In this document: positions 23,331 to 36,000 of the stretch, in pieces
Layout: the number at the start of each line of letters is the position of its first letter
Numbering within the stretch: the first letter of the stretch is position 1
Source: Melitaea cinxia
Taxonomy: Eukaryota; Arthropoda; Insecta; Lepidoptera; Nymphalidae
Length of the DNA: 64,000 nt
Direction of reading: 5' to 3'
Assembly (NCBI RefSeq): GCF_905220565.1
Contig: NC_059413.1
Coordinates: forward strand, 11,636,001 to 11,700,000
Made by a program: the position numbers and the translations under genes
Notes under the pieces: generated by a model
Database searches by the model: none
The model's input: only the letters and a program-made list of their open reading frames with translations
Told to the model about the DNA's origin: nothing

Positions 23331-23974
23331 TATAAAAAACTTAACTCTACTACTAATACTATTATTATTACATCTCGCATTCAACAGATTGTCGAAGGAC
23401 TTATCACTTTCATATCAAGTTCGAAACGCTAAAACAGGTATTCATTTTATTCCCACTTAAGATACGTTCTTATTTAAATTGAAAGATAACGTTAAAATAA
23501 TTTTCTATAACGCTCTCTTCTCGTTAGTGTAATTTAACAAAAAAATAACGACGTTTTGATAACACGCATCAAGTTCTATTCTTATAGGTAATCGTTGAGT
23601 CTGTGATCCAATATCGATGCAAATTCGATGAAATTGTATTTTGACAGCAATTCGGAGCATTGGCAAACAATTTATTGTGATATTGAGTGGAAATAATACG
23701 TGCAGATCTCGCGGAGTACTCTTTACTATGAACTTGTATTATGAACACTTGACAACGCGTCGGTGCGGCGGACATAGGACATTCACTGGCTGTTGTCCAG
23801 CAGTGGACCGCAATAGGCTGAGCTGACTGAAAGATAATTACCATGGTCTGAGCGTTTTTACTTGTGTATTCTGTGATTTTGGACCCCCAGAAACATTGAA
23901 AAGAAACAGGAAAAATTTCTGCTGAGGTACCTGAGGAGGAGGTCCGGTGAATGTGAGGCGTTTATTTATTTATC
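23331..23974. other. No gene; SINE-3 end at 23760-23830
   Basis: CCAGCAGTGGACCGCAATAG near 23797-23816 is a forward SINE-3 3' end. The remainder is unrecognised. Confidence 0.45.
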
Positions 23975-24225
23975 ATTATTGAAGTAAAACTTCTTTACGC
24001 ACGCTTGACTTGGGGAGTATGCTGGTGAATGCGTGACGAGAGCGTTACGAAAAGTGTGATACGACGAGGCGAACGGATTAAGAGAAAGAGGTGATAACAA
24101 ACATTTTTTTTCTCTCTTACTCTCATTGCCAGTTAAGTTTCATATATCTAAGACACAGTCCTATTGTGCAAAAGTTTTACTTCAGTCGTGTGATGTAAAG
24201 AACACTCGTTTTTTTTATGGAATAT
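23975..24225 (-). repeat. MITE-A copy 5 (reverse)
   Basis: TGAAGTAAAACTTCTTTACG at the left and AAAGTTTTACTTCAGTCGTG at the right: the same element in inverse orientation. Confidence 0.65.
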
Positions 24226-24231
24226 CGGAGT

Positions 24232-24590
24232 TTTAACCGACTTAAAAAGAAGGTGGTTTCCATTTTGATAGTATTTTTTTAAGGTCGAATCGAGAACCTT
24301 CTCTTGCCGTGTATACCTCAAATTTTTTTACTACATATACCAATTTTAATGATTTTTTTTCGAGTATTATTTATTGGTTTTTCATTTATTCCTAACTAGC
24401 TGCCCGGCCAGACTTATTTCTGTCAAAAGTTAATAGTAAAAATAAATTTTTTAATTTTTTTTAATTTTTTTTGTATTAAAACCTTCCGTGGGCATTTTCG
24501 TAGGATCATACAAAAAACAAATTAGCCGATTTGGTCGAGCCATTCTCGAGTTATGCGCTTGGCAACATTAATTTTTATTTATATCGATTA
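24232..24590. repeat. MITE-B fragment followed by repeat-F fragment
   Basis: AACCGACTTAAAAAGAAGG at 24235 starts a truncated MITE-B. ACTAGCTGCCCGGCCAGACT at about 24396 starts a repeat-F remnant ending in CGCTTGGCAACATT. Confidence 0.5.
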
Positions 24591-25023
24591 TGCGTACTTA
24601 ATACTATTAACTTAATACTACTATTAAGTTAATAGTCTTCGACTACGTCGATGTAGATCTCGTAGTACTACTTGTCGATGTATTTCGACATCAGTTTTAT
24701 TTTGTTTGTGAACAAACACAATTAAAATCTTTACAGGTAACGCGTAGAAACCTTAACTATACAAGTCCGTGTTTCCGTCTCTGAGTCGTTCTCAAACAAT
24801 TCCTAGGAACGAGAGCTCGAGTAAACATCGTAAAGTGGAATTTTTAAATCTTTTACGTCTTGATTTATTTTTAATTTTACTTAGCAATTGTTACTTTGTT
24901 CCTCGGCAATATATTAAAATAAATGAAAAGTATGTGGTTACCTCATTAATTTTTATATTATAAAACCTTAAAATAATAACACTGTGATTAAAAAATAAAC
25001 AAAAGGTTGTGATTATATAACTG
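24591..25023. other. No feature recognised
   Basis: A+T-rich with a 64-codon frame (24769-24963) lacking any domain. Confidence 0.4.
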
Positions 25024-25297
25024 AGGTAGGGCACAGCAGGAAATTTCCTGCTTAAAATATGGAGCAGCCCGACTGGGGTAGCACCTCGACCTTATAGTAG
25101 ATCACAGCTAAATAATACTGTTTTCAAGCAGTGTTGTGTTCCTGTTGGTGAGTAAGGTGACCAGAGCTCCAAGTGGGAACTGGGGATGGGGTCGGCAATG
25201 AGCTTGCGATGCTACTGGTGTTGCAGGCGTCTATAAGCTACGGTAATCGCTTGCCATCAGGTGAGCCGTACGCTTGTTTGCCGATCTAGTTATATAA
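25024..25297 (+). repeat. SINE-1, near full-length forward copy
   Basis: Best reference copy here: GAGGTAGGGCACAGCAGGAA at the left, GGAGCAGCCCGACTGGGGTA in the core, CAGGTGAGCCGTACGCTTG at the right. Confidence 0.7.
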
Positions 25298-25737
25298 ACA
25301 AAAGATTACATTAAAATATATAAAAGCTTCGCGCTTGATAGCATCCAGAAGGATATGAAGCCTATGTCGGGTGTTTGGAAATACACACAACACAATTGCG
25401 AATGCCCAGACCACGACAAACATTCGAATAAACATTCGCACAAATATTTGTTAATTGTAAGAATCGAAGTCGCGACAGCTAGAGCATCAGCCAGTTTCTG
25501 AGACAACTGCGGTAACGTACGAAACGTTTGCCAACGTATCACTAAAAATATAAATTAAAATGAATCTAAAACATGTTTGGGATCATATAAAGATTCTCAG
25601 AATTTACCTATTTGGTTTCAATTTTTTTTTGCAATTATATCTGTATATAGTCTCGGTTACATATTTATAGAAAAAGCATATACACATAGGCTATATATAC
25701 TATATACTATATAATTTATCATGTAGAACTACCCACC
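25298..25737. other. No gene; tRNA-SINE-like remnant around 25380-25510
   Basis: A minus-strand 78-codon frame (25306-25542) overlaps a piece with AATCGAAGTCGCGAC-like B-box wording, so it is more likely a SINE remnant than a gene. Confidence 0.35.
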
Positions 25738-25965
25738 TCATTGTTAATTGCCTAAATGAACTGTATTCAAACTTAAATAACTGCGGAGTTTTTTGCCGAT
25801 TCTTCTGTGCAGAATCTACATTCCGAATCGATTGTAGCTTTACTTCTACAAATATAATAATTGATTTTTAAAGTTTTAATTTGTAAAATGACGATTCGAA
25901 AGTGCTCTTGGAGCCTATTTGAATAAAGCTGTTTTTGATTTTGATTTTGATTTTGATTTTAACAC
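25738..25965 (+). repeat. LINE 3' end with a (TTTTGA)n tail
   Basis: Contains TGCAGAATCTACATTCCGAA and ends TTGAATAAAGCTG then (TTTTGA)n at about 25935-25962. This is a typical 5'-truncated LINE tail in Lepidoptera; no coding part. Confidence 0.5.
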
Positions 25966-26129
25966 TCCAAACAAATCCTCGCGAGCTTTTGGAGTGTATT
26001 ATTGTACTTTTAGGTAACATGAGTTTAAATAAAAAAAATATTACTTTATCACAAGTAAAAAGTTGATCAACAACGATAAATTTTATTTATCTTATTAAAA
26101 TATAAGACATATAATTCTACATCGCTCTG

Positions 26130-26405
26130 CTGTAGTGGTGCGTGTACCATGTAGACACACAGTGGCGATTTCAGGTTCGATCCCGCTCAAGATGAATATT
26201 TGTATCTGTACAAATATATCTTTTTGGTCCATTTATCTGTCCTTCTGGGTCTCCTCAACGAGATCGAGACTTACTATAGAGATCTTATAGGGACATTACT
26301 CATAGTAGTGAGTATATCCAACAACCCGTAGTGGAGCAGATTAAGCTCCGAGCTTTCTCCTACATGGAAAAAGAGGCCTAGAGGCCTATAGGCTACCAAT
26401 AGAAA
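26130..26405 (+). repeat. SINE-2 copy (forward)
   Basis: B-box-like AGGTTCGATCCCGCTC at about 26172 near the head, CGTAGTGGAGCAGATTAAGC and AAGAGGCCTAGAGGCCTATA at the tail. Moderately diverged. Confidence 0.6.
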
Positions 26406-27133
26406 TCTAATTCTAATCATATTCAAAACTTGTAACCATTTTTTTTGGAATATTTCTGATATGTGCCAAATTGCATCAAAAAGTTATGCAGCTAATAAAA
26501 GTTTCAATTGAGCTTTTAGCGTTACGAGCTCAGAACAATTACGTAAAAAAATAGAGCTTTAAACTTTATAGATACCGCAGAATCTGCTATTTGTACATTT
26601 TTTCCTCGTTCAGCTTCATCCGGATATGGTCGAACTTTAACTCTTTAATTTTTTTAATTGCGATCGAGATTACATATGCAAAAAAATACTTTTGGGTGGT
26701 ATGCACCACTCTGTCAGACAAATAAGCTTTACTGCTTCGATGGTATTAAAATGCCCAATATTTTATCTAATTTCGACTGTTACAAGACAGTTTTTCAGAT
26801 TTCTCATAAATTATGGACCAATAAATTTCAGGAATATAATTAATCTTTGAGCATACAAAAATTCGATTACGGATTCTTGTTTGTCCATCTGCGTTTTTTA
26901 GCTTATCTCTTATTCAGTTTTGGCGATCATCGTAAAATACTTTAAGATTTAAGGCATAAATACGATAAAGGTAACTAAAATACATATATAAAGATATTAA
27001 AAGCAGTATAAACAAGGGCCGATTTATTTCTTTTTTAGTTAGACCCAGAACCTACCAGCTTAGATTCGATTTTTTTTTTGTCTATTATAAAGCGATTGAT
27101 GCGGTATAAAATATGTAGTATATAGGCTACAAA
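26406..27133. other. No feature recognised
   Basis: A+T-rich; short frames only. Confidence 0.4.
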
Positions 27134-27385
27134 ATGTCACACTTCAGCCTATCGCAGTCCACACACGACCGCAGGCTGGCTTTGTCGCACCGAAAACGTT
27201 GCTGCCTGCCTGCTGCCCGTCTTCGGCCTGTATATTTAAAAGCCAGCAGTTGGATGGTTATCCCGCCATCGATCGGCTTTTTAATTTCTAAGGTGGTAGT
27301 GGAACTATGTTATCCCTTAGTCGCCTCTTACAACACTCGCGGAAAGAGAAGGGGTGGCTCTTTACTGCCGTAGCCACACAGCTTA
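27134..27385 (-). repeat. SINE-3 copy (reverse)
   Basis: CTTCAGCCTATCGCAGTCCA through TTACTGCCGTAGCCACA. A 79-codon plus-strand frame here is a by-product of the SINE. Confidence 0.65.
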
Positions 27386-27590
27386 CATAAAATGTCAATC
27401 TAAGACTATTTAAGCTGAGCAATAACTAAAACGTGGGTGAAACCGGGACGTTTTTCTATTTATTTTTAAAATGAACCTTATATTTAAAAAAATAGAAGTT
27501 GTCCCTTGAGGAATAAATCTGTCATAAAAGAAAAGGGTCTAAATCCGTTACGAAAATCTTTTTTAGTAATTATTCAGAGGTTTAGAAATT

Positions 27591-28000
27591 TAAACGACTT
27601 TCAAAAAAGGAGGAGGTTCTTAATTCGATTGTACTTTTTATTATTATGTACCTATGGATTGATTTCAATGATTTTTTTTAAATCGATAGAAGGTGCGTAT
27701 CATGTGGTTTCGTTTAAATTTAATTGAGATCTGATAAGTACTTTTCGAGTTGTATCGAATAATGCGTATTCACTTGACTATTTATTTTTTCGTCGACCCA
27801 TGTTGTATTTTACCGCATAACTTTTCACTGTGTGTACCGATTTTGATGATTTTATCTATTATCTCATATTGGTCTTGTGGTTAAAATTTTAACAAAATTT
27901 GATGACTACTTTTTGAGTAATCTTTTATAACGTTTATTTACTGGACTATTTTATCATCTACCAACGTTGTATTATTTGTCGATGTAATTGAAGTCAGTTT
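27591..28000 (+). repeat. MITE-B copy 2
   Basis: AACGACTTTCAAAAAAGGAG at the left, TTGAAGTCAGTTTTT at the right. The internal segment is partly repeated (ACCGATTTTGATGATTTT-like wording appears more than once). Confidence 0.6.
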
Positions 28001-28054
28001 TTTTTTTGTTTGCGAGCCAACACAATTATAGCGCTCAAGATTCTAAGTGAACAA

Positions 28055-28560
28055 CTACATCTGGGGGCACGGTAGTGCCCCCGCCAAGACGAGCGAAAAA
28101 AAAAAAAAAAAAAAAAAACGAAAAGCACTACCTATCTTTTCTCGAAGCGCTTCGTCGTTTTTTTGAACCCTCATAACTTGGGTTTGGATTATAACAGATA
28201 AACAAAATTCTGGGGATCTGATGTCAATAGCGGACTTATTAAACATATAAAGTTTTAATTGCATGGCTCTTATACTTTAGATTTTATTGATATCTAAAAA
28301 ACCCCGATTTCGTCACTCACTGATGATCATCAAAATTCTTAGAGTACTTCCTGAAGTCCCAGAAAGCTGAAATTTGGTATGTAAGCTAGTATTAGTACGC
28401 AAACAACAAAAAAATTCTAAAACTTGGAACTTTTACCCCCCAACCCCTTAAACTAGGGGATGGAAGTTTGTATGAAACTTCCGCAAATTTTGATGCTAGA
28501 GGTCTGAAAATTGATATAGGGACTCCTTGTTATTAATAATAATAATAAAATACATAAAAA
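28055..28560. repeat. Unclassified repeat with a short palindrome and A-run
   Basis: The left end has GGGGGCACGGTAGTGCCCCC, a near-perfect palindrome at 28063-28082, then an A-run at about 28098-28118. The body resembles widespread lepidopteran tails (GTCACTCACTGATGATCATC, TGAAGTCCCAGAAAGCTGAA). Confidence 0.4.
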
Positions 28561-28715
28561 ATAAAAAAACTGTTATTAGTTTATGTCGAAAATTTACATT
28601 TTGTAATTTTGGTATTTAAGTTTTGGTCCGGTCACCGTTTGCCTATCAGTTCAACATAAAATCAAAAATAGCGTGTATACGGAATATGGTGAAGATTGGA
28701 TGATATTTATGGTAG

Positions 28716-28987
28716 CTCTACACCTTAGTCAAAATATGTGGCTTGGCCGTTTCGTTACTACCGGCTGCCGATGTTGTAGATGACGACTTTCTTGTATCAT
28801 TTATATATATATTCTCTTTTTATTTTTATTTGTATTATATGTATCAATTATTCTTTTTCTTTTTATTTTTTCTTTAATAGAACTATTGTATAGCAGAAAA
28901 GTAATAAACAGTGAATAAAGTTTTCACCTTACGCCCACGTGACGGTAGCGAAACGGCCAAGTCACATATTTTGACTAAGGTGTAGAG
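28716..28987. repeat. Inverted-repeat element with about 40-bp arms
   Basis: Left arm 28716-28758 (CTCTACACCTTAGTCAAAAT, then ATGTGGCTTGGCCGTTTCG) is the inverse complement of the right arm ending at 28987, with one substitution in the first 39 positions. The interior is T-rich with no coding potential. Length 272 bp fits a MITE or foldback element. Confidence 0.6.
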
Positions 28988-29263
28988 TTTGTGAAGTTAG
29001 GGCTTGTAGAGTTAGGGCGTGTAGAGTTATAAGCTTGGCTCTACATGAGATCTGATAACTTTTTGTCAGTGCGAGCCATATGATTTCGTCTTCGCAACAT
29101 TTTTCCTGAAAATGTTTTTGTTGGGATTAATATTTTAACAATAACATCAAGCTATTCAATACGTACACCATTTAATATTAAAAAGGATCTACGAAAAGCG
29201 CGGCAATAACTTTATAGCAATGACATGTACGTTTTTTTTAAATTAAGACTTAGGTCACTACTA
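28988..29263. other. Flank with short repeats derived from the arm
   Basis: TTGTAGAGTTAGGGC and CGTGTAGAGTTA repeat the end of the inverted-repeat arm two more times at 29000-29030. The rest up to the retrotransposon target site is unremarkable. Confidence 0.4.
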
Positions 29264-29277
29264 TCGACTGTGTTATT
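29264..29277. repeat. Target-site duplication, left copy (14 bp)
   Basis: TCGACTGTGTTATT, identical to 39033-39046. The last bases merge with the T-run that is the element's poly(A) tail. Confidence 0.85.
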
Positions 29278-29298
29278 TTTTTTTTTTTTTTTTTTTTT

Positions 29299-30015
29299 AT
29301 AACGATATATATCCACGGGCTTATAATGCCCGTGCTCTTGTTATTCCAATTATTTGTTTGTTACTCTCGATACCTTGGCACCTACATATGCAACTTAGAG
29401 ACTAATTAAACTAAGCTTAGTATCACTAATCCTACGTGAGTCCACCGACCAAAATTTAAAGTTATGCTATCTTAATTTACTTATATATATAATTACTACT
29501 ATTTATTATTACTTTTTCCTTTTCGTCACTTTTATCTTACAATTGTCCAGGGGTAGAAGCTGTGTACATTTCTTGAAATTTTTGTATTTATACTGTTATT
29601 TTTATTATCTAAGTTTATATTTACACTTATATGCTAGTTATCATATATTTACACTTATTTCCTAGTTACCTTATATATACACTTATGGCCTACTGGCCTA
29701 CTTACAATATACACTTAGCCTAGGTTACTGTTAGTAAGTTTTTTTTTTTTTTTTTCGTTTTTTGTTTCTTTTTTATATATATTCTTATATATTTATCACC
29801 ATATATGTATTTTTTTTTAAATTAATATTATATAATTAATCTTAATTAATTTGTTACACATGTTAAGTATAAATAATTTGTACACGTTATGTTATATGTA
29901 ATTAATCCTATTTAATTTAGTAATTATTATTTATATTTATATAATTAATCGTATTTAATTTAGCACTTAGTACTTATGTTTATATACACACTATTTATTT
30001 ATTCAACAAGTGTCT
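29299..30015 (-). other. 3' UTR of the helicase LINE, with terminal hairpin and degenerate tandem repeats
   Basis: About 717 nt, very A+T-rich, in contrast to the ORFs. A hairpin at 29314-29334 (7-bp stem CACGGGC/GCCCGTG, 7-nt loop) sits about 15 nt from the A-tail. 29617-29730 holds degenerate repeats of a TACACTTAT-type unit. 29830-29990 holds about three diverged copies of an AATTAATC-TATTTAATTTAG unit. An internal T-run at 29738-29755 may be an old A-rich tract. Confidence 0.6.
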
Positions 30016-33000
30016 TCACACGTCAATAGTTTTCAACATGTCGAGCACACTCTCAGTGACGGCGGCATCTCTGTGATGAATCGCCATCTTGAGACTGTGC
30101 TCGAGTATTTTCTTATCCGCGGTCTCCGCTGCCCTCGCCACAAAGCGACCAATTGCGTCGTCACGGTCGTCGGTGTAATAGACACAGGTGTTGGTGTGTC
30201 TAGTCACCGCGACTACAGCGTGCGAAACGCTGTCGTGGATCCTGAGCCTCCTCGCCTTCGTCTGGAGGACAATGACGTCCTCGTAGGTCTGGCCCTGCGC
30301 CTCGTGGATGGTTAAGACGCGCGATCCCTCCCCGGATCCGTATCCCCGGTCAGTCAGCAACCTCTTCTCCTCTTGCGTAAAGACCAGGTATAAGGTTCGG
30401 TCTCTTCTTGCAGGAATACGCGCGCCCGTGAGGCTCTCCACTCGCAAAGATCGGATCTTTGGGCTTGAGCTGTATACGTCTTTATAAACTTCGCTGATGG
30501 CAAGGGCTACATCTTTGGGATTTCGATGCGTGCATGACAACTCGCACGAGATGGTTGTTATCCGGGTTGGTCTGCAGTACCGCATTTCGAACAGGTTGTC
30601 CCTGTCGATGTACGGCAGCTGGTTTATGTCTCCGATAAGGACTACCTTCTGAGCTCCCGATAGTCGGGCGGCCATTACTATGGCTCCGAAGTGATTCATG
30701 AGGGCCTCGTCCACCGTTAGGCGGTTGATTTTTGAACCCTCGTTGAACCCATTAACTAGAACGGAGGCCATAGTGCGCACCTTTTGCTTGGCTTTGTTGC
30801 CGTAGCGGTGCGCCAGTTTTTCTTTTAAGTCTTTGGCCGCCTCGACTGTGGTCGTAATCACGACCTCCGTGTCCTCATCGAAGTCCCCGACTATGCGAGT
30901 TGTCTTGCCGCATCCCGGTACCCCGTTTATCCACTCCAGTGATGGTAGTTCCCAGGGCACGGTCGGTAAGCCGTCCCGGTCGCCCGAGATGGTTTTCGCC
31001 ATCCGTAGCATCCGGTCCCCCAGCATTACTTTCGTGCATCTGGCCACTACCACCACTGGGTCCCCTTCAGGTGTTTCGAAGGTTTGTGGCTCCTCGTCAT
31101 TCCCCTCCGACTCGACTGCGCTCACGAAGCCTGCTGTGCTGTTATATGCTGCCATATACCTACCCGACATCTTGCCCTTGAGTATTTGTCGGGTTTCACT
31201 GTTGTATATGGCCGCTTCGGCTTCCTCGAGTTCCACCTCCAGTAATCTTTGGTGATCGTACTGGTAGGCCTGCATGATCTTTTTGCAGGTGGCCAGGCTT
31301 ACCTCGCGGTTTGCCTTTATTATCGCCAGGAACTCGATTAGGGCGTTCTCCGCATGTTGTAGCGGTGTGGAGGCAGGTCGAAGTCTCGGCGGTGTTACAT
31401 GTCCCATGTCGGCCTTAGTACGAGCGGCCGGTGACGCCTCCGGGTGCCTCGGACTATTGTCTCTGGTGAACCTGCTCAGCGCCGCCGATTGCCGCTCACC
31501 CTGTCCAGCCTTTTTGGGAGAGAGGTGATGCGGGAGCTTGCCTGGTTTTGGGGAGATGGTTGCGTGGATAAAGGTCGCCAATGGCATCGAGCTCGGCTTA
31601 GGTTCAGGTGTGGCCTTTGCCTTAATTCGCTCTGCCTTCTGGGTCTCGATCCGTTGTTGTAGGCGCTCCGAGCCGCAGAGCGTGGACTCGTCGTCGGCCG
31701 GAGATGCAGGAGGTGTTGGTGTTATGGATTTCGGTCTTAGATATCCGAGATCCTCCCCCCTGTCTTCGTAGACTATGACCTCACTGTACTTGGAGGCCAT
31801 TAGGCAACCGTACCTATCAGATACGTCACCTCTATCATATCCGACCCTCATCGAATCCACGCTAATTCTTTTGGGGATTCCACCGGGGGTCTCGCTCAAC
31901 CGGCGTAGCCACACACTAGACTGCGTAAAGGGGGACGTCTCTCCCCACTCGAACAGCACGATGGATTTGTTATTCAAACGCACCAGACGGTAGGTCGAGT
32001 CGCCCTTCTGTTCTTGCGATAGCGCTGTGATTTTAGTGCGCTTTATACTTGTCTTTTGCGTGCTACCCTTTAACAGTAAAGCGAGCCCCGGCGAAATCGC
32101 CAGCCGATCGCGTCCTTCGGAACGACAGAAACTTATTCCCATCCTCTCTACTTCGCTGTCCATGAACAGAGCCACGCATCTGGTTTTAATTCCCACTACT
32201 TCGCTTCCGTTCCCTTCGCTAAGCGAGGATTGTGTCATCCCGCTGTGGGTCGGTTGCGGAGGTGCGTTCTGGTCGGCTCTATTCCTGAACAGTTTCTGCA
32301 GCGAGGAGGCCATGACCTTTGTTATTTGACCCAGAAGGGTGCGGCCAGGAGAAATCCGCGGAGCCGTTGAGCTGTTTCTCTGAGTGGCTTGTTGGACACA
32401 GTTTTGTTGTGTTTGTAGTTGTGCGTTGTGTGTTTGGGTGTGTGTTGCGTGGAAGACGGTGTTAGCGCTCTGCGTGGGTATTACAGCAGGTGGTGGAGCG
32501 GTCGTGCTGTTCCTTTTTACGGCTATATTGACGGCCTTTCTCGCGAATGTGAGGAAGGCAGTTCTGTTTTTTTCACTCTCCAGGATGGTATGGAGCGATG
32601 TCTGCTCAAGTTTGATCTGGAGTTTGAGTTCTAGATCTAGCCTATCCTTACTGAATCTCGGGCAGTCCAGTATAACATGCAGAACTGTCTCCTCACAATT
32701 CGGATCGCAGATACATGAAGGACTATCAGTGAGGTGGAATCTGTGGAGATACGCCGCAAATCCTCCGTGGCCGGTCAGAATTTTTGTGTCGACAGCTGTT
32801 GGTGCCGATTTCCTTACCAGCCTGCAAGCGGTCTTTACATCCGGTAGGAATATTTTCGTGACCGAGCCCGTCTCCGAAGAATTATATCTTTCCTGCCACA
32901 TCCTGACAGTCTCTTCCCTGATCTGCCTTCTGACATACGAGATGGGTACTCTGTCGTAGTCAGGTGCCGTCTTTTTTGTTAAGGCCGCCTTTTTGGCCAA

Positions 33001-36000
33001 CCCGTCCGCTCTCTCATTGCCCGGTGTTCCAACATGGGCCCTCAACCAAAAGAACCGCACTGTCTTATTCTCCTCCCGGAGCTGTCTGATTCGACTCTTC
33101 ATTTCCAGGGCCAGAGGGTGAGTCACTGAGGGGCTCCTCAGCAGATCTAAAGATGACCTCGAGTCGCTCAAGATGTTAATGGAGCATGACTTTGAGGTTT
33201 TTGCCATGTCCACGGCTCTGAAGAGTGCGTACATCTCCGATTGAAAGACAGTGTTGTGCGGCTCTAACCGGAAAGTAGAGTATCTTACTTCCCTGCCTTG
33301 GTCCCAGCATGTGAGGGCGGCTCCTACTTTACCCTCTATTTTGCTTCCGTCGGTAAAGATGAAAGGCCCGACGATGTTGTGTTCTTCAAGGACTTCGGGG
33401 TTCAGATTCTCTAAGCGCTCGTACTCTGTTGTCATGAGTAGGGAAGGGTGGGGATTTTGCATTGGTCCCACCCTGCGCTCTAGCTCTCTTCCCGGTGGAA
33501 GAAGATCCGTGCTGTGACCTTTTTTGGTTTTGAATAGTATGGCCGCCTCTCGGACGCGAAGGTCTAACGGGAGCAAGCCAGTGAGGACTAGTGCCGATGT
33601 CAGAGACACCGTTCTGTACGCCCTGCACATTTTTTGTGCAAAACCTCTCTGCAGTGAGTCTAGCTGCTTTCTTATCGACAGTTTCTCTGCTGCAGGGGAC
33701 CATACGCTCGCTGCGTACAGAACGATGGGCTCTATCACCGCCACATATATGATCCGTACGATCTCCCCATTCAGACCCCAACTCACTCTCGCCGCGCGCG
33801 CGAGCTGTTTATAGATGTCCGCCGCTTTTTTACACACGGCGGATACGTGCGCGTTGAAAGTGAGCTTCGAGTCCAAAATGAGCCCCAGCAGTTTTATTTC
33901 ATCTACAAGCCTCAGTCGAGTGCCGGACATATGGATTATGGGGGTGTCGTATTTGAGTTTTTTAGTGAGCACCATCGCGTTGGTTTTGTGCGCGGCGAAG
34001 CTCAGCTTGTTACGTATACCCCACTCTTGTACGGCCGCTAAGGTGGTTTCGGCTGAGGTCTGTAGGTTGCTGGTTTTTTGGCTGGAGAAAACGAGGACAA
34101 CGTCGTCCGCAAAGGCCTGGCAGTATACCCCCATCGCGCTGATCTCTCTCAGAAGCGAATCCAGTATGAGGTTCCAGAAGGTCGGCCCGCCAATGGATCC
34201 TTGGACACAACCCTTCGTGGTCTCCTTTTCACTGGTCGCTCTGGCGTAATTTACGATGACCTTTCGGTCCTGGAGGTATGAGGCGACCATAGCGTATAGG
34301 TTTCTCGGGCAATGCTTGTCCACTAGCTGTTTTTTGAGAGCCGGCCACCATGCATTGTCGAAAGCGCCCTCTATGTCAAGCGATACCAGAAGTACTATCT
34401 TCTTGGACTTAATTTCCTGCCTGATATGCTCGACGAGATCGTAGAGGGCGTCTTCCGTTCCCCTCTGTGGCATGAATCCGTACTGGCTTCGGTGCAGCGT
34501 GGGGAAGAGTCTCCACTGAAGTCTACCTATAAGCATTTTCTCAACTGTCTTTCCTAGGATTGACAGGAGTCCTATAGGTCTATAGGACTTCGGGTGGGTG
34601 TAGTCCTCTTTGGCTGGTTTGCGGAGGATGCGTACGTGGGCGACTTTCCACAGCTTGGGGAAGTGGGACAGCGATAGGCATTTGTTCGCCAACGCTAGGA
34701 ATAACTCCCTGTTGCAGTTTATTGCCGCCGCGCATATATCCGACGTTAACCCGTCTGGGCCTGGAGCTTTTTTGGGATTTTGGCTCAAAAGAACCTGTTC
34801 CAGCTCCGCGGCCGTAAACGGCGGGTCGTCATCGGACAGATCTTCTAACTCCGCGGGAGTTCTGCCTTCTACGGCCTCTCGGATCTGTTTGTGATGGGCG
34901 GTTTCGGTCTCTACAGAGTCATCAGGGTAGAACGTTTTTGCTAGGAGTTTTGCCGACTGTTCTGGTGACAGTGTTTCGCCTGATTCGTTCCTTAGCAATG
35001 CGTCCTCGTGTCTACGAGAGGTCTTCCTGATGACTCTGTAGATACCGTCCCACACGCTTTCGCGGTCCTGTGCCGTGCAGAACTCTTTCCAGCTCTGAGT
35101 GGCTGCTTTGTCTGCCGCTTGTTTATATTTTTCCTTGGCCCGTACGTATTCTTCGATGACGCCAGCCCTTCTGCAGGGTGCAGCATTTCTGATGCGACGT
35201 TTGGCTCTTAGTTGTTCCCTTTTCAGGGAATCTAGCTCTACCGACCACCAGGGCGGTCGGGGGTCGCCTTTCCATGGTTTTATCTTCGGGATGGTACTCT
35301 CGCATGTGCGGTGAATAATCGCGACGTATTTTGCGATTATGCCATCGAGATCGTCCTTGTTCGAGACATTTCGGACGGCTTCCAGAGTGATGCTTTCTTC
35401 CGTGAGGCCGGTTGTTAGGGTAGCGGAGAAATCTGTCCATCGCGCCTTTTTGGTGTTGTATCTACGCGTCGAGATTGGGTCCAATGGTTTCAAGGGCCCC
35501 TCAGTGCGCAGACTAAACGTAATGGCGTTGTGATCAGATGTGATCAGATTTCGTTCCACTCGCCAGGTTTCCAGTCTCGCGAGAAGAGATTGACTGGTTA
35601 GAGTCAGGTCTACGCAACTCGAGTATAGCCTGTCTCCTCTGTAAGTCTCGAATGTAGGAACTTCCCCGTTGTTATGAATGTGGAGGTCCATTTCGGTGAT
35701 AAAACCATGGAGTTGTGCTCCGCGATGGTCTTCTGAGCTGCTGCCCCACCAGTGACTCCAGGCATTGACGTCACCGGCCACTATGTGATGGTGTGTGGGA
35801 AACTTCGTGGTAGCCGTTCTCACCTGTTTGAGATATGGTTCTATATCTTGGTCCCTTGGTTCGAAGTAGACGGACAGTATGCCAAGCTCGAGTCGGCCGG
35901 CCTTTACGAAGACGGCGGCCACGTTCTCGGTGACAATTTGGGGGTCATGAATGACTTCCACGTTGTCACCGAACACGATAATCGCCGCCTTTACTGGTTT

